From contig CAZWVR010000008.1 of NCBI GenBank assembly GCA_964637235.1, positions 1 to 45,486 of the forward strand: DNA of 45,486 nt, read 5' to 3'. The stretch's first letter is position 1; the number at the start of each line of letters is the position of its first letter. Shown here piece by piece: positions 1 to 8,150 of the stretch. Under the pieces are notes generated by a model, which did not search any database, was not told the DNA's origin, and was given only the letters and a program-made list of their open reading frames with translations. The translations under genes were made by a program, and so were the position numbers. The stretch comes from CAZWVR01 sp964637235 (lineage in GTDB: Bacteria; Bacteroidota; Bacteroidia; Bacteroidales; S143-33).

Positions 1-1565
1 GCTTCATCTAATTTTTTCTGGATATGTTCTATATCAGAAGTCTTATCCAAAACTTTAATTTCCATTAAAATTCCATATTTAGTTTTATCATAAGGCAATA
101 GAAGTATATCATATCGTCCTTCGCCACTTTCTCTATTAGATTTTATAATATAATCATCACTTAATATAGCTAATAAACCCAATACATAAGCTTGATAAAC
201 TCTCTCAGGTTCTTTATCAAAATCAAAATAACTTAAAGTATCGCTCATAACTTTTTCAAAAGCTTTTTTAAATTTATCCATCTTATTATTTATCAAATAA
301 TTAGCCATATTATATAACAAATCCCCTTCAATATTAATTTCGGTATTAAGCCATTCCAATATAATATCTTGAAATAATAATTTTACTTCATAATTTGGAA
401 TTCGTAAATAGTGGCGTCTATATCTATCTTGTCCTTCTGAAATTAAATATCCACTATATACCAAAAGTGTCCAAAAAAGCTCCTTATTTTTCTTAAAATC
501 AGTAAAAACGAAATTATCATAAAGCTTTTTCTTTATTCTTTCTCCGTTTATTAATTTTTCTATCAAAGCTCTGGTTTCATCAGCTTTCCGTTCTGTAAGG
601 CGTTCTTTAATAAAATCATCAGAGCTGGTATTAACCCAATAGGGCTTAAAACCCTCTTTTCTATATGCTATAAAATTACTTACTGACCAAGGATTATATA
701 AATTTTTACTATTGCCAAATTTATAACCACCATACCATAAAGTTATTTTTTCATATCTAGTAGCTAATGCAAAATATTCCAGCATACTTTTTGTTTCCTC
801 CTCGGTAAAACCAAATTTATCAGAAAATTGATAATTAAATATTGTATATATTCCCATATTGTTTAATCCTGAAAAAATACTTTCTTTTGAAACGCGTAAA
901 ATTCCAGTAATTACGCCTTTGTATAAATATTTATTATCCTTAAAAGCTCCACTGAGTAGATTTCTCATAAAACTAATTACTTCATCATAAAAACCATTTA
1001 AATAGCCTGTATGTATAGGTGTGTCGTATTCATCTATCAAAATTAAAGTTTTTTGTTTATGATAACGATATAGATACTCACTTAAATCTTTCAAAGCATT
1101 CTCATATTCATTTTGTTTAGCCTCGGAATTTAATATTTTTTCAAAAATCTGTTTTTCTCGCTTTTTTAATTTATTGCTTTCCAATAAATAGTCATATTCC
1201 CCATAAAGCTTAGATAATAATGCAGCAATATCTGCATAAGACTCCTCCCAAGAATATTTTTTCAAATCTTTAAATGTTAAAAAAATCACAGGATATTTGC
1301 CCAATTTTGAAAGGTATTTATCTCCCTGCTCCCAAATTTTAAAATTTTTAAATAATTCAGGACTGCTTTCATTTATATCAAAAAAATACTTCAACATAGA
1401 CAAATTCAAAGTTTTACCAAAACGTCTCGGGCGAGGTATAAGCATTACTTTATGTCCACTATCTATAACTTCCTTTATAAACAGGGTTTTATCAACAAAA
1501 TAGGCATTACTTTCAATAAGATCTTTAAAATCTGAATTCCCAATATCAAGAGTTTTATCTCTCAT
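1..1565 (-). CDS. AAA-ATPase-like protein with C-terminal PD-(D/E)XK nuclease domain (3' end outside window)
   Basis: I translated this reading frame by hand. It opens at ATG 1565-1563 (MRDKTLDIGN) and stays open to base 1, so the C-terminus lies outside the window; about 521 residues are visible. The N-terminal part matches the AAA-ATPase-like family (PF09820 type): a P-loop RPRRFGKT at about 45-52 and a Walker B LILIDEYD at about 174-181. Near the visible end, GRYDILLLP followed by ILMEIKV fits the D...ExK core of the PD-(D/E)XK domain (DUF1703 type) usually fused to this ATPase. This family is often multicopy in Bacteroidota, and its role is unknown; defence, mobile-element or regulatory roles are guesses. 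It is divergent from the SiaC-like gene at 1765. A TAnnTTTG box lies 21 nt upstream of the start codon. Family assignment is firm, function is not. Confidence 0.85.
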   Translation of the reverse strand, partial: MRDKTLDIGNSDFKDLIESNAYFVDKTLFIKEVIDSGHKVMLIPRPRRFGKTLNLSMLKYFFDINESSPELFKNFKIWEQGDKYLSKLGKYPVIFLTFKDLKKYSWEESYADIAALLSKLYGEYDYLLESNKLKKREKQIFEKILNSEAKQNEYENALKDLSEYLYRYHKQKTLILIDEYDTPIHTGYLNGFYDEVISFMRNLLSGAFKDNKYLYKGVITGILRVSKESIFSGLNNMGIYTIFNYQFSDKFGFTEEETKSMLEYFALATRYEKITLWYGGYKFGNSKNLYNPWSVSNFIAYRKEGFKPYWVNTSSDDFIKERLTERKADETRALIEKLINGERIKKKLYDNFVFTDFKKNKELFWTLLVYSGYLISEGQDRYRRHYLRIPNYEVKLLFQDIILEWLNTEINIEGDLLYNMANYLINNKMDKFKKAFEKVMSDTLSYFDFDKEPERVYQAYVLGLLAILSDDYIIKSNRESGEGRYDILLLPYDKTKYGILMEIKVLDKTSDIEHIQKKLDE

Positions 1566-1585
1566 TTTTAATACTTTAATTTGCA

Positions 1586-1593
1586 CAAAGTTA
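1586..1593 (-). promoter_or_regulatory. Putative -7 box (TAACTTTG) for the AAA-ATPase gene
   Basis: The minus strand reads TAACTTTG, matching the Bacteroidetes -7 consensus TAnnTTTG, with its G 21 nt before the ATG at 1565. A second match, TAATTTTG, lies just upstream at 1612-1605. No well-spaced TTTG -33 element is visible, so this rests on the -7 match and its position. Confidence 0.4.
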
Positions 1594-1764
1594 ATTAGTT
1601 TTTACAAAATTAAAAAATTAAATTACTTTTTCTTTTAAAAATATTGATTTTCATATTCAAATTAGACTTAACTCATCAATAAAAAATCAATAAAAAAACT
1701 ATTTTTTTTTAAAACCATTATTTTTTGTAATTTTATTCCGATTTTTGCCGAAAAAATAATTACA

Positions 1765-2172
1765 ATGGAAAACGTATATATTGAACCTACTGATAAATCG
1801 CCTGCTGTTATATTAGACAAAGACAAAGGTCTTATTGAATTCGCCGGACGTTCTCTAATGGAAGATTCCGAAAAATTTTTTCTTCCAATAGTAGAGTGGA
1901 TTAAGGAATACATAGAAAATCCTAAAAATAATACTACCGTAAACTTTAAATTTGAATACTTCAATACAAGTTGCTCAAAATGGCTTATCACAATAACTAA
2001 ACAATTGAAAAAAATATTTGAAAAAGATCCTAATGCCTCTATAAATTGGTATTACGAAGATGAAGATGTACTTGAATATGGAGAAGTAATAAAAGATTTA
2101 GTTGATATTCCAATGAATATGATCCCCATAGAAACAGAAGACGAAGAGGACGAAGAAGATTTTCAATTTTAA
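1765..2172 (+). CDS. SiaC family (DUF1987) regulatory phosphoprotein, paralogue 1
   Basis: This 135-residue protein resembles the DUF1987/SiaC family across its length, including VEWIKEYI (about 43-50), FKFEYFNTS (61-69) and INWYYEDED (about 91-99). In Pseudomonas aeruginosa, SiaC is phosphorylated on Thr68 by SiaB and dephosphorylated by the PP2C-like SiaA, and the unphosphorylated form activates the diguanylate cyclase SiaD. Here the NTS motif puts a threonine at residue 68. No siaA, siaB or siaD homologue is in the window, so the partners, if any, are elsewhere. The C-terminus is a very acidic tail (EDEEDEED). The gene is 11 nt upstream of the UbiD-family gene, so the two are probably cotranscribed. 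A paralogue lies at 13405. Family confidence is high; the regulatory role is inferred. Confidence 0.85.
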   Translation: MENVYIEPTDKSPAVILDKDKGLIEFAGRSLMEDSEKFFLPIVEWIKEYIENPKNNTTVNFKFEYFNTSCSKWLITITKQLKKIFEKDPNASINWYYEDEDVLEYGEVIKDLVDIPMNMIPIETEDEEDEEDFQF

Positions 2173-2183
2173 AATAAATTTTT

Positions 2184-4055
2184 ATGTATCATTCTCTGCA
2201 AGAGTTTATAGAAAAATTAGAGCAAGAACAAGAATTAATAAGAATACAAACAAAAGTTTCACCCATATTAGAAGTTTCTGAAATTGTAGATAGAATATCC
2301 AAAAGCAGTAAATACAACAAAGCCCTTCTTTTTGAAAACACAGGTACAAATTTCCCGATACTAATTAACGCTTTTGGTTCAGAAAAACGTATAGCTCTGG
2401 CATTAGGCTATCTTCATATAGAACAAATTGCCATATATTTAGAAAGAAAAATTGAAGAATTATTATCGCTTCCTCAACAAAGCCTTCTTAAAAAAATACT
2501 TTCATTACCAAAGTTAAAACGCTTAATTAACATAAGACCACGCATATTAAAAAATAAAAAAGCACCAGCCCAAGAAGTTATTATAAAAGATCCCAACATA
2601 AATATATTACCCATACTTAAAACATGGCCACTTGATGCAGAAAGGTTTATTACTCTACCCATAGTACACACGAAAGATCCTATAACAGGCATTAGAAATG
2701 TAGGAATGTATAGAATGCAAATAATAGATGAAAAGACAACTGCAATGCATTGGCATAAACATAAAGGAGGAGCCGCTCATTTTGCTCAATATAAAAAAAT
2801 TGAACAAAAAATGCCAGTTGCTGTGGCATTAGGAGGTGACCCTGTATATACCTATGTAGCAACAGCACCACTTCCCGAAAATATTGACGAATATTTACTG
2901 GCTGGAATTATTAGAAAAAAACCGGTAGAATTAGTAAAATGCATCACACAAGATATTGAAGTTCCAGCCGATGCTGATATAGTAATAGAAGGATATATAG
3001 ACCCCTCCGAACCACTTGTAAAAGAAGGTCCTTTTGGAGATCATACAGGATTTTACTCAGAAGTAGATTATTACCCCGCATTCCATATAACTTGTATAAC
3101 ACATAGAAAAAATGCAATATATCCTGCAACATTAGTTGGTATTCCCCCACAAGAGGATTTCTACATTTCTAAAACTACGGAAAGAATATTCTTACCTATA
3201 ATACGCTCTTCAATAGTTCCTGAATTAATTGATATGGATATGCCAGCAGCCGGCGTTAGTCATAATTTTACAATTCTAAAAATAAAAAAATCATATGAAG
3301 GACAAGCTAATAAAGTAATGAGTAGCATGTGGGGAGCAGGTCAAATGATGTTTAACAAATTTATGTTTATTGTGAGTGAAGAAATAATGGATATTCATAA
3401 CTATCAAAAATTAGCTTCCGAAGCATTTAAAAATTATAACCCTTTAACAGATACAACATTCTTTAAAGGACCTCTTGATGTTTTAGACCACTCCACTGAT
3501 AAAACAGGTTTAGGAAGTAAAATAGGAATAGATCTTACAAAAAAAATTGGTATTGAAGAAAAAACTTATGCATCAAAATTAACATTTGAAAAATATTTAT
3601 TTGATAAAATAAAAGCAGAATTTCCAGAAATAAAAGAAATTAATATCAACTTACTAAAAAACGATATTCCAGTAATAATCATCAGCATACAAAAGAAAGA
3701 AAAAATAAAATTAACTGCACAAAGGTTAATTGAAAATTTCAATTTAGAAGGTATAAAAATTATTTTATGGATAGACAGCGAATTTAATCCAAATGATATC
3801 TATTACTCCTTATGGCTAATAGGTAATAATACTAATCCAATACGAGATGCAGCGATATTAACAAGTCAAAAATATCAATACAATATTTTATCGATTGATG
3901 GCACAAAGAAAACAAAAGATATTGATAATTATCAAAAAAAGTGGCCTCAAATTATTGTAATGGATAAAAAAACAATAGAACAAGTAGATAATAACTGGTA
4001 TAAATATGGCTTTAATGAATTTATTAAATCGCCATCACTAAGGTTTATAAAATAA
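2184..4055 (+). CDS. UbiD family decarboxylase (probable menaquinone-pathway decarboxylase)
   Basis: At 623 residues this fits the longer UbiD-like decarboxylases of Bacteroidota. UbiD enzymes use prenylated FMN (made by UbiX) and Mn2+ to decarboxylate aromatic acids. Visible signatures include RNVGMYRMQ (171-179, with the N-x4-R pair N172/R177), MHWHKHKGGAAHF (about 188-200), SEPLVKEGPFGDHTGFY (275-291) carrying the Glu pair E276/E281 with the family's five-residue spacing, and FFKGPLDVLDHS further on. R177, E276 and E281 would form the catalytic Arg/Glu network. Because Bacteroidota use menaquinone, a menaquinone-related substrate is the likeliest, but the sequence does not fix it. The start ATG is 11 nt after the DUF1987 gene. 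The gene ends 1 nt before the stop codon of the convergent esterase gene. Confidence 0.9.
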   Translation: MYHSLQEFIEKLEQEQELIRIQTKVSPILEVSEIVDRISKSSKYNKALLFENTGTNFPILINAFGSEKRIALALGYLHIEQIAIYLERKIEELLSLPQQSLLKKILSLPKLKRLINIRPRILKNKKAPAQEVIIKDPNINILPILKTWPLDAERFITLPIVHTKDPITGIRNVGMYRMQIIDEKTTAMHWHKHKGGAAHFAQYKKIEQKMPVAVALGGDPVYTYVATAPLPENIDEYLLAGIIRKKPVELVKCITQDIEVPADADIVIEGYIDPSEPLVKEGPFGDHTGFYSEVDYYPAFHITCITHRKNAIYPATLVGIPPQEDFYISKTTERIFLPIIRSSIVPELIDMDMPAAGVSHNFTILKIKKSYEGQANKVMSSMWGAGQMMFNKFMFIVSEEIMDIHNYQKLASEAFKNYNPLTDTTFFKGPLDVLDHSTDKTGLGSKIGIDLTKKIGIEEKTYASKLTFEKYLFDKIKAEFPEIKEININLLKNDIPVIIISIQKKEKIKLTAQRLIENFNLEGIKIILWIDSEFNPNDIYYSLWLIGNNTNPIRDAAILTSQKYQYNILSIDGTKKTKDIDNYQKKWPQIIVMDKKTIEQVDNNWYKYGFNEFIKSPSLRFIK

Positions 4056-4056
4056 C

Positions 4057-4815
4057 TTATTTATGCTGACTAAAAAGCCATTTGTATAATTCTTTATTCT
4101 TATAAGCCGGTATCCATGCTCCATGTCCAACATTTTTATACTCTGTATATTTGACCTTAGCCCCATATTTGCGCAATTCTGCTACCATTTTACGAGAACG
4201 CTCAACTGAGACAACTCTATCTTTGGCACCATGAAAAACCCATATAGGGATATGTGCAATTTTGGGAGCTGTATGTAAATCTGCACCCCCACATATTGGG
4301 ACAGCAGCAGCAAATAGATTAGGCTCTCTGGCAATAATATCCCAAGTACCAAAACCTCCCATAGATAATCCTGTAACATAAATTCTATTTGTATCAACTG
4401 GATAAGCTTCTATAATATGTTTTAATAAAAGCATTGTAGCAGAAAGCGGAACAGAAGGAGTATCAGGTATCTTATGCGAAGGTAAAGACCAATCAACCTC
4501 CACCCAGCGCATATTTTTCGGACATTGAGGAGCTAAAACAAAACATGGATAAGTATCCCTAAACTCATCAGTAGCCCAAGATTTTATATAATAAAGTTGC
4601 CTAACATTATCTGTTCCTCTTTCTCCGGCTCCATGTAAGAATAATATTAAAGGATATTTAACAGTATCCCCTTTTTTATATGACTTGGGCAACATAAAAC
4701 GATATGGTAAAACAAAATTACCATATTTAAAGCGTAGCTTTAAAAAAATAGTATCAACATTTTGAGAATAAACAAATAGTGGAAACAAAAAAATAGCTAT
4801 TATAAATCGTCTCAT
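4057..4815 (-). CDS. Secreted alpha/beta-hydrolase (esterase / prolyl-oligopeptidase-like)
   Basis: This 252-residue protein begins with a signal peptide (MRRFIIAIFLFPLFVYSQ). The alpha/beta-hydrolase features are clear: an oxyanion-hole region LFLHGAGERG (58-67), nucleophile elbow GLSMGG with Ser151, acid HGAKD (Asp199) and VGHGAW with His231. It resembles the phospholipase/carboxylesterase and PHB-depolymerase-like esterases that Bacteroidota secrete, but the substrate cannot be read from the sequence. Its start overlaps the end of the TlpA-like gene by 4 nt, so it is the last gene of that operon. It converges on the UbiD-family gene with one base between the two stop codons. Confidence 0.9.
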   Translation of the reverse strand: MRRFIIAIFLFPLFVYSQNVDTIFLKLRFKYGNFVLPYRFMLPKSYKKGDTVKYPLILFLHGAGERGTDNVRQLYYIKSWATDEFRDTYPCFVLAPQCPKNMRWVEVDWSLPSHKIPDTPSVPLSATMLLLKHIIEAYPVDTNRIYVTGLSMGGFGTWDIIAREPNLFAAAVPICGGADLHTAPKIAHIPIWVFHGAKDRVVSVERSRKMVAELRKYGAKVKYTEYKNVGHGAWIPAYKNKELYKWLFSQHK

Positions 4816-5921
4816 TTTAAATATTTTTGAATTACTTTAAAAACATCACTATTAGAAACATTCAAAGCAAGAATTTTGCCCTTTTTATCAATAAAAACAT
4901 TGGTTGGAATTCGCCGAACATCAAAATAATTAATTACAGGACTATCCCAACCTTTACAATCACAAACATTTATTAAGGACAAATGATATGCGTTTAAAGT
5001 ATCCAACCACATTTTTCTGTCTATATCCAAAGAAAACAAAATCACTTGTATTGAGGGGTAACGTTTCTTTAAAGTTTTTATAATATTTAATGACTGCTTA
5101 CATACACCACACCAAGATGCCCAAAAATTTATAACTACATATTTCCCCCGTAAGTTTCTTAAATTTAAAGTATCATTTATAGATGGTAAACGAAAATCTT
5201 TAACTTTACTATTGACAATAGCCTGCTTCTGATATCCATTATCGCGTAAAAATTTTATTTTTTTGTTTAATACAAAAGTATGAAATTCTTGAACATAAAT
5301 ATTAGCAGGATATCTATGCATAAGAGCTGTATCAGCTGCCTCAAAAATACGCATATCAGATTTTGGATTTATTATAGGAGCTCCATTAGGAAATCTTTGA
5401 GATAAAGCAATAATAACCGAAATATCACCAAGATTTTTCCAAATAAAATCCATATTAAAATTTCTCTGTTCTTTAAACAAAGAGTCAATAGCAAGAGTAT
5501 CAGCTTTTAATTCCTTGTATTTTAAATCATTTTCTCCCAATTTATTTTCTAATAAAGCAATTTTTTCTGATACCTCAGAACCTTTAACTTTATATGTAGC
5601 TTGTAGACTATCATAAACACCTGTAATAAACAGAGTATCAGAATCATTTCTGTTTAAATATAAAAATAAAGGATATTGCCCAAAATCTATTACGTAGAAC
5701 CCCTCTTTTTTAGGAGCTTTAAAAATAATACTATTCCCATCAAAGATAATTGAATCTATCAATGCAGCACTATCAGGCAAACGGTATAAAAATCTTATCT
5801 TATTACCCAAAGGGAGATTTTTAACATTAACAGAAATAATAAACTCATCTTGTTTTTGATGAACCTTAGTACAAAAAACAAAACTTATTGAAATAATAAA
5901 CAACAAAAAACCATATCTCAT
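4812..5921 (-). CDS. TlpA/ResA-like thiol-disulfide oxidoreductase lipoprotein
   Basis: This 369-residue protein starts with a hydrophobic segment ending in a lipobox-like FVFC (Cys17), so it is probably a lipoprotein facing the periplasm. Residues about 25-115 look like the beta-rich DUF4369-type domain that often precedes thioredoxin modules in Bacteroidota. The C-terminal half is a TlpA-like thioredoxin domain with the redox motif WCGVC (C271/C274) in FWASWCGVCK and a cis-proline region RRIPTNVFI. Such proteins reduce or exchange disulfides in envelope proteins or c-type cytochromes. Here the gene sits between a TatD nuclease and an esterase, so the context gives no partner. Confidence 0.9.
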   Translation of the reverse strand: MRYGFLLFIISISFVFCTKVHQKQDEFIISVNVKNLPLGNKIRFLYRLPDSAALIDSIIFDGNSIIFKAPKKEGFYVIDFGQYPLFLYLNRNDSDTLFITGVYDSLQATYKVKGSEVSEKIALLENKLGENDLKYKELKADTLAIDSLFKEQRNFNMDFIWKNLGDISVIIALSQRFPNGAPIINPKSDMRIFEAADTALMHRYPANIYVQEFHTFVLNKKIKFLRDNGYQKQAIVNSKVKDFRLPSINDTLNLRNLRGKYVVINFWASWCGVCKQSLNIIKTLKKRYPSIQVILFSLDIDRKMWLDTLNAYHLSLINVCDCKGWDSPVINYFDVRRIPTNVFIDKKGKILALNVSNSDVFKVIQKYLK

Positions 5922-5945
5922 TTTAGTACATTTTAAAGAAAGACG

Positions 5946-6722
5946 CTAAAAATCTATATTAAACACTTCTTTGGCATTATTAGTAGTGATCTTAGCAACA
6001 GTAGGTTCATCCATATTCTTTACTTCTGCTAATTTTTTTAATATATATATCAAATAAGCACTTTCATTACGCTTTCCTCTATAAGGAACAGGAGACAAAA
6101 ACGGCGCATCTGTCTCTAATACAATGTGTTTTAAATCTATATCTTTCAAGGTATTAGGTAATTTTGAATTTTTAAACGTTAAAACACCACCTATTCCCAA
6201 TTTAAATCCACCATATGAAATAATTTTACGAGCTTGCTGAATATTTCCAGTAAAACAATGAAAAATACCTTTAAGGGTATCATCATTCTCCTCATCAAGA
6301 ACCTTAAATATCTCATTAAAAGCCTTTCTAACATGGATAATTACTGGCAATGCCATTTTCTTTGCCCACTGCACTTGAATGCGAAAAGCCTCAATTTGCT
6401 CATTTTGATATTTCCGGGAATAATAAAAATCTAAGCCTACCTCTCCAATACCATAAAATTTATATTTGTATAGCCAATCCTCTATTTGATATAAATCTTT
6501 CATAAAATTTTCGCCAATACTACCAGGATGTATGCCTATTAAAGGCAAACAGTAATCAGGATAATCTTGATGCAATTTTAATAATCTATCAATTGAAGTT
6601 AAATCAATATTAGGGTTAAAAATTTTTACTACCCCTGCCTTACGAGCATTTTCTATTACTTTATCTCTATCCTCATCAAAATGTTTAATAAATATATGTG
6701 CATGAGTATCAATCAATTCCAT
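5946..6722 (-). CDS. TatD family metal-dependent hydrolase (DNase)
   Basis: This 258-residue protein has the full TatD metal site: DTHAH (H7, H9), GEVGLDFYY (E94), VIIHVRKA (H130), FHCFTG (H155) and LETDAPFLSP (D205). The family includes 3'-5' DNases and RNases with a TIM-barrel fold. The length is normal. It is 24 nt downstream of rodA and 24 nt upstream of the TlpA-like gene, on the same strand, so it may be read through from the cell-shape operon, although no functional link is known. Confidence 0.93.
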   Translation of the reverse strand: MELIDTHAHIFIKHFDEDRDKVIENARKAGVVKIFNPNIDLTSIDRLLKLHQDYPDYCLPLIGIHPGSIGENFMKDLYQIEDWLYKYKFYGIGEVGLDFYYSRKYQNEQIEAFRIQVQWAKKMALPVIIHVRKAFNEIFKVLDEENDDTLKGIFHCFTGNIQQARKIISYGGFKLGIGGVLTFKNSKLPNTLKDIDLKHIVLETDAPFLSPVPYRGKRNESAYLIYILKKLAEVKNMDEPTVAKITTNNAKEVFNIDF

Positions 6723-6746
6723 AATAAAAAATTTAAATTACACAAG

Positions 6747-8150
6747 TTATATTAAAACATGACGCTTTTTATCCAAATTTAATAAAATAAAAATCAAAAT
6801 AGTAAATCCTAACATTGCAGAGCCCCCATAACTAAAAAAAGGGAGGGGTATGCCTATTATAGGAAAAACTCCAACAGTCATCCCAATATTTATTGCAACA
6901 TGAAAAAATATTATAGAAGCAACACTATATCCATAAACACGAGTAAATACAGAATGCTGCAATTCCGCAATATAAATGATTCGTGCAATTAAAAGAAAAT
7001 AAAGTAAAAAAATAACCAAAGTGCCAATAAACCCCCATTCCTCTGCAAAAGTACAATAGACAAAATCAGTGTTTTCCTCAGGTACAAAATCATATTTAGT
7101 AATTGTACCTTTTAGCCACCCTTTACCCCATAATCCTCCCGAACTAATAGCTATCTTAGATTGATGTAAATTATATCCAACACCTTTGGGGTCATTTATT
7201 TTATTAAGTATCAAATCAATACGTTCTCTTTGATGTTCTTTTAAAATATTATGATATAAAAAATCTGACGAATAACTTATAAATATAGCCAGATAAAAAA
7301 CAAAAATTATGTGAAACGCATACTTTAAATTATGCTTAAAAATATAAAACAAAAAATAAATTGAAGCTATAATCACACTTACTATAATCAAAATATCAAT
7401 TCTATGATAATGAATTACTAATGTCCACATATATAAAAAAGTAAAAATAGCTGCAATGATTAAAAAGACCGACAATGCTTTTTTATACCCATAAAAAAGC
7501 CAAGTTATTATAAGTGCTAAACCTATATAAATCAACAAAAGCCACAAAACATTGATTAATAAAGAAAAAATTGCCGCAGAAATAACTATAAAAAACAATA
7601 TTAGCCAGTAGCCAGACATGCCCTCTCTATAAAAAACAAATAAAAAGGCAAAAAATACTAAAGCAGAACCCATATCAGGTTCTAAAACAATAAGCAAAAA
7701 AGGCAAAAGTACAATGGCAAATGCTATCAAGATATGTTTTAAATTACTCCAATTCCATACAAAATGAAAAGAAGAGAAATATTTAGCCAAAGCTAATGCA
7801 GTAGCAAACTTAGCTAATTCAGCAGGCTGCAAGCGTAAGCCTCCCAATTCTATCCAAGATCTTGAACCATGGACTATTGTTCCATAAAATAAGACTATAA
7901 CCAAAAAGAAAATAACAAGACTATATATAGCATAAGCAAAAGTGGAAAAAAAATGAGAATCAAAAAATAAAATTATTATGCCTATACTAATAGAAATAAC
8001 AATCCATACCAGTTGTTTACCAGCATTAGATCCAAAGAGAATGAAATTCTTTTCATTATAATCAGTAGCATATAAATTTAACCAACCTATAACAAGTAAA
8101 ACAAAATACAACAGAAGAATTACCCAATCTATTTTAGAATCTTTATCCAT
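6747..8150 (-). CDS. rodA: Rod shape-determining protein RodA (SEDS glycosyltransferase)
   Basis: RodA polymerises lipid II into glycan strands as the partner of PBP2 in the elongasome. This 467-residue multipass membrane protein carries SEDS signatures: QPAELAK (108-114), EPDMGSALV (157-165), NDPKGVGYN (319-327) where D320 matches the catalytic Asp of E. coli RodA (D262), QSKIAISSGGLWGKG and ENTDFVY. It is about 50-100 residues longer than E. coli RodA (370). The excess is in a hydrophobic stretch between about 180 and 300, which adds membrane segments; as far as I recall, long RodA proteins are usual in Bacteroidota. Its ATG overlaps the mrdA stop codon by one base (TAATG), suggesting coupled translation with its PBP2 partner. 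Confidence 0.96.
   Translation of the reverse strand: MDKDSKIDWVILLLYFVLLVIGWLNLYATDYNEKNFILFGSNAGKQLVWIVISISIGIIILFFDSHFFSTFAYAIYSLVIFFLVIVLFYGTIVHGSRSWIELGGLRLQPAELAKFATALALAKYFSSFHFVWNWSNLKHILIAFAIVLLPFLLIVLEPDMGSALVFFAFLFVFYREGMSGYWLILFFIVISAAIFSLLINVLWLLLIYIGLALIITWLFYGYKKALSVFLIIAAIFTFLYMWTLVIHYHRIDILIIVSVIIASIYFLFYIFKHNLKYAFHIIFVFYLAIFISYSSDFLYHNILKEHQRERIDLILNKINDPKGVGYNLHQSKIAISSGGLWGKGWLKGTITKYDFVPEENTDFVYCTFAEEWGFIGTLVIFLLYFLLIARIIYIAELQHSVFTRVYGYSVASIIFFHVAINIGMTVGVFPIIGIPLPFFSYGGSAMLGFTILIFILLNLDKKRHVLI

Noticed and set aside
1297..1503. Plus-strand frame of 68 codons
   Set aside because: It is antisense to the AAA-ATPase gene, whose conserved P-loop is read from the other strand.
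1668..1991. Minus-strand frame of 107 codons
   Set aside because: It overlaps the first SiaC gene in antisense and resembles no family.
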